The position numbers and the translations under genes are program-made. Under the pieces are notes generated by a model that was not told the DNA's origin, did no database searches, and was given only the letters and a program-made list of their open reading frames with translations. Source: Anaerolineales bacterium (GTDB taxonomy: Bacteria > Chloroflexota > Anaerolineae > Anaerolineales > Villigracilaceae). From it: a DNA stretch of 57,637 bases. The DNA lies in assembly GCA_016932715.1 (NCBI GenBank), contig JAFGCG010000102.1:1-57637 (forward strand), written 5' to 3'. Positions 16,421 to 24,413 of this stretch are shown one piece after another (within the stretch, counting starts at the first letter, position 1; each line of letters starts with the position of its first letter).

Positions 16421-16900
16421 TTACACTCCTATCAAGAGTCCTCGCTCGAGGATATGCCCGTAGAGCTGGGCGCGAACCGCTTCAGCCTGGTCCGCGTCCA
16501 GGATGGCGATACCCTGCCCCTGGCATCGCGAACGGACCTGCTGACCCAGCGCAAAGGATTCCGTGAATACAGCCATGACCGTTTCCGAGTCATCGTCGGC
16601 GGCGATGCGATTGATGGACAGGGTCCTGCATTCGACACATTCATGGACCAACATCAACTCGCCGCCTCTCTCACGCTGATACTTGTTCCTGCTCTTCTTC
16701 ATGGTCAGCCCGATGGGCTTCATCGGCGCCTTGCAGGCGGACAAGCGATCGCCCGCGGCGAACAGGTCCAGGTGGCAGGACCACAGGCAGTAGGGACAGT
16801 GGTTGCGGTTATTGACTCCGGAGAGCAGATGCGCGCTGGACACGAGGGCATGACAATGTGCGCAGCGAAAGTCTCCAAAGGATGCGAGGCGGGGTCTCAT
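16421..16900 (-). CDS. RNHCP domain protein
   Basis: A 159-aa protein with two Cys pairs near the N-terminus (CAHC at about 13-16, CPYC following RNH) that give the RNHCP domain its name, a further Cys at about 56, and a CVEC pair in the middle, so one or two zinc sites are likely. The domain's function is not established. Its ATG overlaps the stop codon of the RsgA gene by 4 nt, so the two are translationally coupled, suggesting a role connected with small-subunit maturation or RNA binding (inference from context). Confidence 0.85.
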   Translation of the reverse strand: MRPRLASFGDFRCAHCHALVSSAHLLSGVNNRNHCPYCLWSCHLDLFAAGDRLSACKAPMKPIGLTMKKSRNKYQRERGGELMLVHECVECRTLSINRIAADDDSETVMAVFTESFALGQQVRSRCQGQGIAILDADQAEAVRAQLYGHILERGLLIGV

Positions 16901-17883
16901 AGTTCCTCCCGCAGGCGCATGTAGCTTTGATAACGATAGGGGCTGATCGTGCCAGCCATGACCGCTTTGCGGATGGCGCAGCCGGGTTCCTGGTCATGGC
17001 GGCAGCTCAGGCCAAATTTGCATTGACCGACGTGATCCGCCATTTCCGGGAACAGGTACGCCAGATCTTCACCGGCGACATCCCACAAACCGAATTCGCG
17101 CATGCCGGGTGTATCGACCAGCGCGCCGCCGAAATCCAGTGCGAACATTTCGAGGTGCGTCGTGGTATGGCGTCCCTTGCCAATTTCGCCTGCGCCGACT
17201 GCTTTGACGCGCAGCCCCAGCCCGGGCTGGATGGCGTTCAGCAGGGAAGTCTTCCCAACACCGGACTTTCCGACCAGCACCGATTGCCTGCCCTGCAGGG
17301 CGCGCTTGAGTTCTTCCACTCCTTCACCGGTGATGGCGCTGACCAGCAGGACCGGATAGCCGACCCGGCGGTAGATCTCGATCTCCTCGTCAAAGCCGGG
17401 GTTCTTCCATGCCAGGTCGAGTTTGTTGATCACGATCAGGGATGGCAGATCCGCGGCTTCGGCAGAGACCAGATAACGGTCGAGGAGGCCCCACCTGGGA
17501 GTTGGATTCGCCAGCGAAAAGACGGGCAGGACCAGGTCCGCGTTGGAGACGATGACCTGCTCGAAGACGCGTTGACCGGGCACGGGCGCGGGTCGTGAAA
17601 GCTTTGTATGCCTCGGCAGGACCTCGACGATCATGCCGCGGCCATCGCCCGCCTCCACGTAGCGGACGCGGTCACCGATGGCAACCGGGTCGACGTGGTC
17701 GATCTCACGTACTTCCCGCACTGTGCGGCGCAGGGAGGTCGGATCGGCGGTGGGAAAGATCAATTGTTTATGGATCAGGGACGAGAGCACGCAATCGAGT
17801 TCTCGCCCGCGGGCACGGACAGTGTAATGTCCGAGTGTTTTTCGAAAGACGACAGCGATGTCGTCCTCGTCGTTTATATTCAT
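16897..17883 (-). CDS. rsgA: Ribosome small subunit-dependent GTPase A
   Basis: A circularly permuted GTPase of about 328 aa: an N-terminal OB-fold (GDRVRYVEAGDGRGMIVEVLPR), then the permuted G motifs NKLD (G4), GKSGVGKTSLLN (G1) and DTPGMREFGL (G3), and a C-terminal zinc knuckle (CKFGLSCRHDQEPGC). RsgA checks late 30S assembly and releases RbfA. Start at 17883 is preferred (AGGAAA upstream, homology begins here); a GTG at 17925 would add 14 residues. It overlaps the RNHCP gene by 4 nt. No promoter is obvious close by; the nearest strong one is at 18.53 kb, with two terminators in between. Confidence 0.93.
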   Translation of the reverse strand: MNINDEDDIAVVFRKTLGHYTVRARGRELDCVLSSLIHKQLIFPTADPTSLRRTVREVREIDHVDPVAIGDRVRYVEAGDGRGMIVEVLPRHTKLSRPAPVPGQRVFEQVIVSNADLVLPVFSLANPTPRWGLLDRYLVSAEAADLPSLIVINKLDLAWKNPGFDEEIEIYRRVGYPVLLVSAITGEGVEELKRALQGRQSVLVGKSGVGKTSLLNAIQPGLGLRVKAVGAGEIGKGRHTTTHLEMFALDFGGALVDTPGMREFGLWDVAGEDLAYLFPEMADHVGQCKFGLSCRHDQEPGCAIRKAVMAGTISPYRYQSYMRLREEL

Positions 17884-18221
17884 TGTCAGGGTTTCCTGGT
17901 AACGTGCTCCTCCTGAAAGGCGCACGATCGTTGTAAAAAAGAATTTCCGATAACCGTCCGGTTTGAATTGCGCGGACAGAGAATAGGTCCTGAGAGGAAA
18001 TGACTTGGGCTACTTGTCCACACTGCCGCCCTGCGGCGTGCTGCGCTTGTGCTAACATAAAACTTCTTCCTTTCTATTTATGATCCGTTGGTCAGTAGAG
18101 CGAGTGTATGTCTCGCTTGTATCGAGACTAACAAGTTTGAAAAATACTCTTCTAACTGAATGGCTTCTGCTAACTGGTGGTTTCGATACGCGCCTTTGGC
18201 GCTACTCAACCAGCGACGTAT

Positions 18222-18258
18222 AAACAAAAACCAGCCGCAGAAAAGTTCCGTGGCTGGT
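18222..18258 (-). terminator. Second minus-strand terminator upstream of rsgA
   Basis: CCAGCC and GGCTGG enclose a partly paired loop, followed on the minus strand by TTTTTGTTT. It is about 75 nt beyond the stronger terminator at 18330. Confidence 0.6.
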
Positions 18259-18329
18259 GGATGATTATTGAACGAACAGACGTCTTTGCAGCGACGATAC
18301 AAGCAAACAGGAGCGGCTGTTTCCGGTTA

Positions 18330-18364
18330 AATAAAAACGCCACGGAGATGGGAACGTCCGTGGC
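18330..18364 (-). terminator. Strong rho-independent terminator of an orphan transcript
   Basis: GCCACGGA and TCCGTGGC form a perfect 8-bp stem with a 10-nt loop, followed on the minus strand by GTTTTTATTT. No protein gene ends here. Confidence 0.85.
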
Positions 18365-18496
18365 AGTTGCGAGGTTGAATCAAAAAATCTGGCTTAACTG
18401 CTGTGCAGAGACGCGCCCATAGGGTTATCGCAAACAATTACCGGTGCTGAATTAAACATAAAACTGACGCGTCTCCTTTCTTTAGAATGAACTACG
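18365..18496 (-). ncRNA. Candidate structured RNA (orphan riboswitch-like leader or sRNA)
   Basis: A minus-strand unit of about 165 nt from a near-consensus promoter to the terminator at 18330. Near its 5' end GAGACGCG (18475-18468) can pair with CGCGTCTC (18415-18408) as an 8-bp long-range stem enclosing about 52 nt. A second stem GCAGTT/AACTGC follows, and its 3' arm shares two bases with the terminator's left arm, so the two compete. The only ORF is 21 codons (18453-18388), with a GGAG 13 nt before its ATG, a poor start. No known RNA family was recognised. Downstream on the same strand lies a second terminator, then rsgA. Confidence 0.5.
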
Positions 18497-18502
18497 GGCG
18501 GT

Positions 18503-18531
18503 AGTTTACCAGCGGCGGAAAGTGATGTCAA
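18503..18531 (-). promoter_or_regulatory. Near-consensus promoter of the orphan transcript
   Basis: Minus strand TTGACA (18531-18526), an exact 17-bp spacer and TAAACT (18508-18503). Expected start near 18496. Confidence 0.75.
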
Positions 18532-18540
18532 GGGAAATTT

Positions 18541-18602
18541 TCACCACAGAGTGCACAGAGTTTTTTAAATTTTCTCCGTGGACTCAGTGCTCTCTGTGGT
18601 GA
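18541..18602. repeat. Palindromic repeat (TCACCACAGAG family), copy 1
   Basis: TCACCACAGAG at the left end faces CTCTGTGGTGA at the right end, with inner copies of the same word (TGCACAGAG / CTCAGTGCTC). Related copies are at 19669 and 44031. Confidence 0.75.
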
Positions 18603-18619
18603 ATTGGTCCTGCAAATCA

Positions 18620-19000
18620 TCAAACTGCCATACTCCTCGGATCCGTGGCAAAACCGAACAGGGATGTCATGCCCTGTACAGCCAGGCTGCCTCCGTAGAC
18701 GACCATATGGAATTCCATATGACCGGAGACAAGCGCCAGATGGAACGTCCAGACGACGGTTGCCGCGCCGAGCGCCACAAGGAACAGACTGCACAGTGCC
18801 ATCAAGCCGGGGTTGGCGCTGCGCGCACTTCCCAGCCATGTGATTACACCGATCAGGATCACGGCGACCGCTGCAGCGGTTTTCATGGCGAACCACCATA
18901 ATTCCACCTGCCTGAACTCGGTCGGCGAAAAACTGGATGCAATGAGCAGCCCAGCCAGCAATGAATTCACCAATGCCAGAAAGATCGAAATGGTTTTCAT
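18620..19000 (-). CDS. Small four-helix membrane protein
   Basis: A 126-aa protein with four hydrophobic segments (FLALVNSLLAGLLIASSF; TAAAVAVILIGVITWLG; LMALCSLFLVALGAATVVW; a last weaker one near VVYGGSLAVQGM). The start at 19000 is chosen because AGGAGGT lies 6 nt upstream; the ORF could extend to 19033. No enzymatic motif is visible and the family was not recognised. It stands between the orphan RNA promoter and an RRM protein gene. Confidence 0.7.
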   Translation of the reverse strand: MKTISIFLALVNSLLAGLLIASSFSPTEFRQVELWWFAMKTAAAVAVILIGVITWLGSARSANPGLMALCSLFLVALGAATVVWTFHLALVSGHMEFHMVVYGGSLAVQGMTSLFGFATDPRSMAV

Positions 19001-19099
19001 CAGAACACCTCCTGCAAAATTTGCTTTCAGCATAGGCGGGCGGGGCTGTCAGAGTCTACATGGAGGCTATCAATTTCTATAAAATCCTGTCGGAAGGCG

Positions 19100-19145
19100 G
19101 GAATTGGTAGATTGGTGATTGGGAATCGGTAGATTGGGAATGAGG
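19100..19145. repeat. Direct repeats of GGTAGATTGG/GGGAAT words
   Basis: Two or three copies of a 16-17 bp word containing GGTAGATTGG and GGGAATC/GGGAATG lie in the gap between the membrane protein gene and the RRM gene. They are noncoding and of unknown role. Confidence 0.5.
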
Positions 19146-19203
19146 AAAAGGGTAGAGGAAATCAAAACCCCGCCAATATGCGGGACCCATCCGACATTCC
19201 ATT

Positions 19204-19479
19204 TCAGTTTAGCGTGCCAAACCCTCGTTCTTCTCTTGGCCTGGCAAGGTTCACCTTCAATTGATGATCATCCAGAGAATAGGAATTGAACATGCTGACG
19301 GCTTTGTCAGCTTCGCTTTGTGCGCTCATTGTGACAAAGGCGAAGCCTCGCGACTCGCCTTTTTTGCGATCTATAATGATATCAACCAAAGTGACCTCTC
19401 CGGCTTGTGTAAACAGAGTGTTCAGCTCCTCCTGCGTTGTCGCCTTGGACAGGTTCCCTACATATAGCTTGACTGCCAT
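19204..19479 (-). CDS. Small RRM-type RNA-binding protein
   Basis: A 91-aa single RNA-recognition-motif protein. RNP2 is LYVGNL (about 5-10) and RNP1 is RGFAFVTM (about 44-51), with the aromatic residues that stack on RNA bases; it ends shortly after the domain. Such proteins occur in cyanobacteria and Chloroflexota and are often cold-inducible RNA chaperones or mRNA-localising factors. The start at 19479 is the Met directly before RNP2; GGAG is about 13 nt upstream, an unusually long spacing. A terminator-like hairpin lies in its leader. The paralog at 19957 is divergently transcribed. Confidence 0.92.
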   Translation of the reverse strand: MAVKLYVGNLSKATTQEELNTLFTQAGEVTLVDIIIDRKKGESRGFAFVTMSAQSEADKAVSMFNSYSLDDHQLKVNLARPREERGFGTLN

Positions 19480-19507
19480 GATTGCTGCTTTCTCCGGTCC
19501 CACCGGT

Positions 19508-19546
19508 TAAAAAATAAACCGCCAGCCCATAACAGGGTCGGCGGCT
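19508..19546 (-). promoter_or_regulatory. Terminator-like hairpin in the leader of the minus-strand RRM gene
   Basis: On the minus strand GCCGCC-GA-CCC, a 6-nt loop and GGG-CT-GGCGGT are followed by TTTATTTTTT, about 30 nt before the start codon. The layout is that of an intrinsic terminator inside a 5' leader, implying attenuation. Confidence 0.6.
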
Positions 19547-19563
19547 AAAATACCACACAAATC

Positions 19564-19583
19564 CAGTTATTAATTCTTAACTG
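19564..19583. promoter_or_regulatory. Inverted repeat upstream of the RRM leader
   Basis: CAGTTA and TAACTG separated by 8 bp, about 85-105 nt upstream of the minus-strand RRM start. It is a possible regulator site or RNA hairpin. Confidence 0.35.
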
Positions 19584-19668
19584 TTGTAATCAGTGTACCA
19601 CAGAGTAGGACTGCACTTAAACGTGATCAGATTTTGGGAGTGGCTAAAAGAATGGGTTAAGTATTTTT

Positions 19669-19775
19669 TCACCACGGAGCGCACGGAGAAAACCCTTTAA
19701 AAATCTCCGCGAACTCCCCCGGCACCTGCACGATTTGCTAAGCAAATTGGGGCAGGTGTGTGTTCTCCGTGGTGA
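19669..19775. repeat. Palindromic repeat (TCACCACGGAG family), copy 2
   Basis: TCACCACGGAG faces CTCCGTGGTGA over about 107 bp. An inner CACCTGC...GCAGGTG hairpin with GATTTGC/GCAAATT looks like a second palindrome nested inside the first. Confidence 0.75.
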
Positions 19776-19845
19776 AGCCTTTCCACAAGCCCACACAATT
19801 ATCCACTCTCGCTGGTTTGTCACAGACGGGGAAAGCTCCTGGTGT

Positions 19846-19853
19846 GATACAAT
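19846..19853 (+). promoter_or_regulatory. Extended -10 promoter of the RRM/CarD operon
   Basis: TG-A-TACAAT has the TGn extension that compensates for a poor -35. The predicted leader is about 97 nt long. Confidence 0.5.
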
Positions 19854-19892
19854 GAATGCATCTTATAAAAGGTCGAATGCGCTTTGGTTGCC

Positions 19893-19924
19893 GTTAACCC
19901 TATAGTAGGGTTGACGACTTTTTT
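19893..19924 (+). promoter_or_regulatory. Terminator-like hairpin in the leader of the plus-strand RRM gene
   Basis: GTTAACCC and GGGTTGAC pair (8 bp, one T-G wobble) around a 7-nt loop, followed by GACTTTTTT, 33 nt before the start codon. It is an intrinsic terminator between promoter and gene, so expression probably depends on read-through. Confidence 0.65.
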
Positions 19925-19956
19925 ACCCGGCAGCCATGGCTGCAAAGGAGTCTGAT

Positions 19957-20262
19957 ATGGAAGCAAAATTGTACGTTGGGAACCTGTCCTACGGGACCAC
20001 TGAACAAAGCCTGCGCGAGCTTTTTATGCAAGCCGGGAATGTAACATCGGTCGCGTTGATCAAGGAACCTGGGACTCAGCGATCCAAAGGTTTTGCGTTT
20101 GTAGAGATGGATTCACAGAGCGAAGTGCAAAAGGCAATCAGTATGTTCAACGGTTATACCCTGGATGAGCGTCAGTTAACTGTGAGCGTCGCCCGTCCGC
20201 GTGAAGAGCGCGGCGGTTCCGGCCAGAAGCGCAGTGGCGGTTACGACAGCCGCCGCTATTAG
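19957..20262 (+). CDS. Small RRM-type RNA-binding protein with Gly/Arg tail
   Basis: A 101-aa protein with one RRM: RNP2 LYVGNL, RNP1 KGFAFVEM. Unlike its divergent paralog at 19204, it continues into a short Gly/Arg/Ser/Tyr tail (GGSGQKRSGGYDSRRY), the kind of disordered extension that broadens RNA binding. AAAGGAG lies 7 nt before the chosen ATG; the ORF's first Met at 19936 has no such signal. A CarD-like gene starts 10 nt after its stop, so the two are cotranscribed behind a leader with a terminator-like hairpin. Confidence 0.92.
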   Translation: MEAKLYVGNLSYGTTEQSLRELFMQAGNVTSVALIKEPGTQRSKGFAFVEMDSQSEVQKAISMFNGYTLDERQLTVSVARPREERGGSGQKRSGGYDSRRY

Positions 20263-20271
20263 CAGCGTACC

Positions 20272-20778
20272 ATGGCCTTCGAGATCGGCGAGAGGGTTGT
20301 TCATCCGCAGTATGGGGTGGGACACGTGGCCAAATTGGAAGACAGGGAATTTGAGCCCGGCGTGATGCGGCGATATTATGAGATTGCGATTCCCGGCAGT
20401 ACCTTATGGGTGCCAACGGACTTGCCTACATTCGGATTACGCAAATTGACGGTCAGAAGCGAGATCGAACGCTGCCGCCAAATTCTCTCCTCTCGCCCCG
20501 CACCTATTGGTGAGGATGCCCGTCAACGCCAATCTGAGCTGTCGGCTCGTTTGAAAGAAGGGACGATCGCCGCTCAGTGTGAAGTGGTCCGCGATCTTTC
20601 TGCCTTTGGCGCGCACAAGCCGATCAGCGGGACGATCGCGGCATTCCTGCGAGTGACGCAGGATGTGCTTTGTCAGGAATGGGCAGCCGTGGAAGAGATC
20701 ACGCTCGCCGAAGCCGTCGCGGAGGTCAGCCTTCTGCTCGAAAAAAGCAGACTGACGCTGGCAGAAAACGAGACCTGA
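20272..20778 (+). CDS. CarD/CdnL-like transcription regulator
   Basis: A 168-aa protein with the CarD N-terminal RNA-polymerase-interacting domain (FEIGERVVHPQYGVGHVAKLE, then a YYEIAIPGSTLWVPTD strand pair) and a helical C-terminal half (about 60-160) like CdnL's DNA-contacting part. Family members bind the RNAP beta subunit and stabilise the open complex, especially at rRNA promoters. It lies 10 nt behind an RRM protein gene. This couples an RNA-binding protein to a polymerase factor; both would respond together to whatever controls the leader hairpin. Confidence 0.88.
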   Translation: MAFEIGERVVHPQYGVGHVAKLEDREFEPGVMRRYYEIAIPGSTLWVPTDLPTFGLRKLTVRSEIERCRQILSSRPAPIGEDARQRQSELSARLKEGTIAAQCEVVRDLSAFGAHKPISGTIAAFLRVTQDVLCQEWAAVEEITLAEAVAEVSLLLEKSRLTLAENET

Positions 20779-20816
20779 TCAATCGGAAACAACAGGAGAG
20801 TTGAGTCCAGGTTATC

Positions 20817-20844
20817 AAAATCCCCGCCTCAGCGGGGATTTTTT
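20817..20844. terminator. Terminator after the CarD-like gene
   Basis: TCCCCGC and GCGGGGA around a 4-nt loop, with AAAA before and six T after. Functional for the plus strand, possibly for both. Confidence 0.85.
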
Positions 20845-20859
20845 GATGTGCGCTGCGTT

Positions 20860-21165
20860 TCATGGAAGGCTGACCAGATATTGATAAAGCGCAGAAAGTT
20901 CCACATCATCCAGGCGGCCGGTGGATTTCCATGGCATAGTTAGCCTCACTTCGCGCCCGCTTGGGTCTATGTCTGTGCACAGGGTGGTGATGAATTCCGT
21001 CCGGCCCTTGACCAGACGCAGGTTGGGGGAGGCTGGACCCATTGGACTTGCTGCCATTCAGGTCCTCGCCGTGACAGCCGGTGCAATCCAAAGAGCTGAT
21101 CATGAATTGCCCATACTCGGGCGAGGCTTCCTTTTGGGGCGCCGCGATCGGCTCGGTAATGAGCG
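20860..21165 (-). pseudogene. Broken cytochrome c domain gene
   Basis: On the minus strand one frame reads SPEYGQFMISSLDCTGCHGEDL with a CTGCH haem-attachment site (codons at 21085-21071). The continuation of the domain lies in another frame, as SPMGPASPNLRLVKGRTEF then MPWKSTGRLDDVELSALYQYL, with the expected Met ligand region and normal C-terminus at 20860. A frameshift within about 20 nt after the haem site separates them, and the N-terminal signal/anchor is lost at the junction with an IS fragment. The gene once encoded a secreted or membrane-attached electron-transfer cytochrome. No cytochrome-maturation genes are in the window. Confidence 0.75.
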
Positions 21166-21290
21166 GCCGGTCTCTTGCGGTGGATCCATTTCCAGTATCA
21201 GAGGCGCTATGCGCTTCCACAGTTCATCCGGCACTTCCCAAATCGCTGGAAGAGATTTCTTCTTCATCGTTTATCCTTTGTCAGCACAGA
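21166..21290 (-). mobile_element. 5' fragment of an IS5-type transposase
   Basis: From an ATG at 21267 the minus strand encodes KKKSLPAIWEVPDELWKR, then IAPLILEMDPPQETGR, the N-terminal helix-turn-helix type start of IS5-family transposases (the 'W.ri.plL...GRP' region). After about 35 codons the homology stops and the frame runs into cytochrome DNA. It is a truncated insertion-sequence end fused to the cytochrome relic. Confidence 0.6.
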
Positions 21291-21325
21291 AATTATATGC
21301 TCTCAAAGGGTTTTGAGATGGTTTC

Positions 21326-22222
21326 TTAGGGCACTATCAACTGCGGATTGCCATTTACAAAGCTGGTTATAGACTCGCCGACGCGCAGGCGCGGGTCACT
21401 TTCGTAAATTTGTCGTACGGTGTCGAAGTCCGGGACATCTCCGCAGGTGAGGTCTGCCAGCCGGTCGAGCATCGACAGGTCGTCGGGGGAAAGTGCCGCG
21501 TAGCCCATCAGGATCATTCCCCAGCAATCCCAGGGGAGGAGTTCAACCTTGTTGAGCGAAGCCACATCGCGGATGAAGTCTCCCTTGACGAAGCCGATCC
21601 CTTTCATGTCGAAGATGCCGAACTGATCGGGGTCGGCACGTCCTGCTCGGCATAGCTGCCAGGCCGCGCCGCCGACAATGAACTGGTCGCGCGGCACGTC
21701 CAGTGGATTGAAGGGAATCTTCATAGCGTTACATTGAAGATCATCAAGCTGTGCATCGACGAGGATCCAGCGCTGTTCTGCTTCGTTCCAATACTCGCAG
21801 ACCCAGTGATCCTCATAATGGTTTGGGATGAAGTATGTCCCAAATCCGCAGCGCGGGCGCGCCGGGATGCCCCTGGATTGCAGCAGCGATGCCAGCGTCA
21901 CGGAGAAATCGCGGCAGTTACCGATGATCTTCTTCTCGTTCGGTCTTGGCGTGGCGAGTGGACCTGGGTCCAGTTCGAGCGTGCGCCTCAAGCGGCGTTC
22001 CATGGTCCGCAGTTGTACTTCCCCTTTGCGCTCTTCAGATAACTTCAGCCCATAGCGCTCTGCCCAGAAGATATGCACGATCAATCCCTGAACCACCTGG
22101 ACAAGAGCAGGGATATCCGATGGCAGAGCGGTGTAGAGGTCCGCGTATGGACCGGGATGGGTCATCTTGCCGTACTGAGCAAAGCAAGCGTAGCGGTCCT
22201 GTGGATAAGTCAGGTCAGTCAT
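21326..22222 (-). CDS. Transglutaminase-like cysteine protease-fold protein
   Basis: A 298-aa cytoplasmic protein with the transglutaminase-core triad: Cys103 in GNCRDFSVTLASLL, His139 in YEDHWVCEYW and Asp156 in RWILVDAQ. No signal peptide or membrane segment is visible. Bacterial members of this superfamily are mostly peptidases or amidases acting on peptide or peptidoglycan bonds rather than crosslinkers. AAAGGAA lies 5 nt before the start. The gene is alone, transcribed away from the acyl-CoA synthetase. Confidence 0.85.
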   Translation of the reverse strand: MTDLTYPQDRYACFAQYGKMTHPGPYADLYTALPSDIPALVQVVQGLIVHIFWAERYGLKLSEERKGEVQLRTMERRLRRTLELDPGPLATPRPNEKKIIGNCRDFSVTLASLLQSRGIPARPRCGFGTYFIPNHYEDHWVCEYWNEAEQRWILVDAQLDDLQCNAMKIPFNPLDVPRDQFIVGGAAWQLCRAGRADPDQFGIFDMKGIGFVKGDFIRDVASLNKVELLPWDCWGMILMGYAALSPDDLSMLDRLADLTCGDVPDFDTVRQIYESDPRLRVGESITSFVNGNPQLIVP

Positions 22223-22291
22223 GGAGTTCCTTTCGTGTAAATGTTTGACTTCGATTGGAAAGCGAGTCGAGATGCATCTCCGTTCTTATGC

Positions 22292-22312
22292 ACTCTCCCG
22301 CAATGGGAGAGT
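22292..22312. repeat. Hairpin between divergent genes
   Basis: ACTCTCCC and GGGAGAGT around a 5-nt loop, with no T run. Possible protein site or repeat remnant. Confidence 0.4.
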
Positions 22313-22398
22313 CGAGTGGTAGTTTATTCAAAAGGCTTGGCAAAGGCAAGAGGGGATTTTCAAAATGCAGCAACCATCCATTGTGCTTTTATTTGACT

Positions 22399-22404
22399 TA
22401 TAAT
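22399..22404 (+). promoter_or_regulatory. -10 box for the acyl-CoA synthetase gene
   Basis: A perfect TATAAT 29 nt before the start codon. The -35 is poor. Confidence 0.5.
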
Positions 22405-22433
22405 CTGAACCAGCCAACTTGAGGAGAGTATTT

Positions 22434-24413
22434 ATGCCCGAACAATTTACGTTTAGCGGTGAGATTGTCTGGCGTCCCACAGCAGAGTACATCGAGCGCG
22501 CCCATTTGACTGCGTTCATGCGTGAGCATGGAATTAAAGACTATGCTGAATTGATGTCCCGCTCCACATCGGACGTGGCCTGGTTCACCGATGCAGTGCT
22601 GAAGTATCTCGATATCCAGTTTTATGAGCCATATTCGAAGGTCGTCGATGTGTCGGAGGGGATCCAATTCCCAAAGTGGTGTGTTGATGGGAAAATGAAC
22701 ATTGTCCATAATTGCGTGGATAAGTATCAGCGGTTAGCGGTTAGCGACCAGCTTTCAGTTTTGTGGGAGGGGGAGGAAGGCACGACAAAGTCTCTTACTT
22801 ACAAAGAACTCCATCAGGAAGTAAACCGCTGTGCGAATGCCCTGCGTTCACTTGGCCTGGGAAAAGGCGACGCGATCGGACTCTTCATGCCGATGACGCC
22901 GGAGATCGTCATTGCGCTGCTCGCCATCGCAAAGATCGGCGGGATCATCCTACCGCTGTTCAGCGGCTATGGTGCAGGTGCCATTGTCTCGCGGCTGATG
23001 GATGCGGATGCAAAAGCCCTGTTCGCGGCGGATGGCGCCTTCCGGCGCGGTAAGGCAGTGGAGATGAAATCCATTGCGGATGAAGCCGCCGCGCATGTAC
23101 CGACGCTCAAACATATCATTGTGTTGAAGCGCACAGGACAAGAAATAACGATGAAAGAGGAAAGAGATCATTGGTGGCACGAGCTGGTCATGTCTCAGCC
23201 TGATTCCGCCTCGACAGAAGTGACCTCCGCCGAGGACCCGCTGATGGTGATCTACACCTCCGGGACGACCGGCCAGCCGAAAGGCGCGCTGCACACCCAC
23301 TGCGGATTCCCGGTCAAGGCAGCGCAGGATATGGCGTTCGGCACCGATGTCCACGCTTCGATTGCGGAGCACTCAGCGCGCGGCGATGTGATTTATTGGA
23401 TGACCGACATGGGCTGGATGATGGGACCCTGGCTGGTCTTTGGTACGCTGCTGCTCGGCGCGACTCTTCTCATTTACGATGGCGCGCCCGATTTCCCGGG
23501 GCCTGACCGCTTGTGGGTGATGGTCGAAAGACATGGGATCACGCAGCTGGGCGTCTCGCCCACCTTGATCCGTTCCCTGATTCCGCATGGCGAGAAACAG
23601 TTCAAGAAACATGATCTTTCTGCGCTGAGGTTTTTTGCCTCGACGGGCGAGCCATGGAATCCCGAGCCGTGGATGTGGCTGTTCGAGAAGGTCGGCGAGT
23701 CGAAGCGGCCGATCATCAATTATTCCGGCGGGACGGAGCTTAGCGGCGGGATCGTGATGGGCAATCCGCTGTTGCCGATCAAACCGTGTTCGTTCTCTGC
23801 TCCATGCCCTGGCATGGCTGCGGATGTGCTGGATGAGCATGGAAATCCGGTCCGCAATGCCGTGGGCGAGCTCGTCATCAAAGCGCCGTGGATCGGGATG
23901 ACGCGCGGTTTCTGGAAAGACAAGCAAAGATATCTGGATACATACTGGTCGCGCTGGGAGAACATCTGGGTGCACGGTGATTTCGCCGCCGTCGACTCCG
24001 ATGGGTTGTGGTACATCCTTGGGCGGTCGGACGACACGATCAAGATCGCCGGGAAACGGCTGGGACCGGCCGAGGTCGAGTCGATCCTCGTCAGGCACGA
24101 GGGCGTTGTCGAAGCCGCGGCGATCGGGGTGCCGCATGAAGTCAAAGGCAGCGAGCTGGTTCTTTTCGCGGTGCTCAAGCCCGGGCTGAGTCCGAACGAT
24201 GGTCTTCGTCGGGAGCTCAAAGAGATGGTGGTCGCGGAAATGGGCAAGCCGCTGGCGCCGAAGTCCATCCTCTTCGTGAGCGACCTGCCGAAGACGCGCA
24301 ATGCCAAAGTGATGCGCAGGATGATCCGCGCCGCCTACCTGGGACAGGAGCCGGGCGATACCTCATCGCTTGTCAATCCCCATGCCGTGGAAGAAATTCG
24401 AAAAGCAATTTAA
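22434..24413 (+). CDS. AMP-forming acyl-CoA (acetyl-CoA-like) synthetase
   Basis: A 659-aa adenylate-forming enzyme. It has the short ACAS N-terminal region ([17 protein letters not shown]), the A3 phosphate loop [16 protein letters not shown], the A5 region NYSGGTEL, and the C-terminal hinge/lysine region ([20 protein letters not shown] with the acylating Lys). It joins a carboxylate to CoA through an acyl-AMP. Overall similarity is to acetyl/propionyl-CoA synthetases, but the chain-length pocket cannot be judged by eye. The ATG at 22434 is preceded by GAGGAG; the ORF's earlier TTG is within this site. The gene is monocistronic, with an amidase gene running against its 3' end (4-nt overlap). 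Confidence 0.92.
   Translation: MPEQFTFSGEIVWRPTAEYIERAHLTAFMREHGIKDYAELMSRSTSDVAWFTDAVLKYLDIQFYEPYSKVVDVSEGIQFPKWCVDGKMNIVHNCVDKYQRLAVSDQLSVLWEGEEGTTKSLTYKELHQEVNRCANALRSLGLGKGDAIGLFMPMTPEIVIALLAIAKIGGIILPLFSGYGAGAIVSRLMDADAKALFAADGAFRRGKAVEMKSIADEAAAHVPTLKHIIVLKRTGQEITMKEERDHWWHELVMSQPDSASTEVTSAEDPLMVIYTSGTTGQPKGALHTHCGFPVKAAQDMAFGTDVHASIAEHSARGDVIYWMTDMGWMMGPWLVFGTLLLGATLLIYDGAPDFPGPDRLWVMVERHGITQLGVSPTLIRSLIPHGEKQFKKHDLSALRFFASTGEPWNPEPWMWLFEKVGESKRPIINYSGGTELSGGIVMGNPLLPIKPCSFSAPCPGMAADVLDEHGNPVRNAVGELVIKAPWIGMTRGFWKDKQRYLDTYWSRWENIWVHGDFAAVDSDGLWYILGRSDDTIKIAGKRLGPAEVESILVRHEGVVEAAAIGVPHEVKGSELVLFAVLKPGLSPNDGLRRELKEMVVAEMGKPLAPKSILFVSDLPKTRNAKVMRRMIRAAYLGQEPGDTSSLVNPHAVEEIRKAI

Noticed and set aside
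18078..18302. 74-aa minus-strand ORF MYRRCKDVCSF...
   Set aside because: It runs across a terminator hairpin, has no Shine-Dalgarno and no recognisable pattern.
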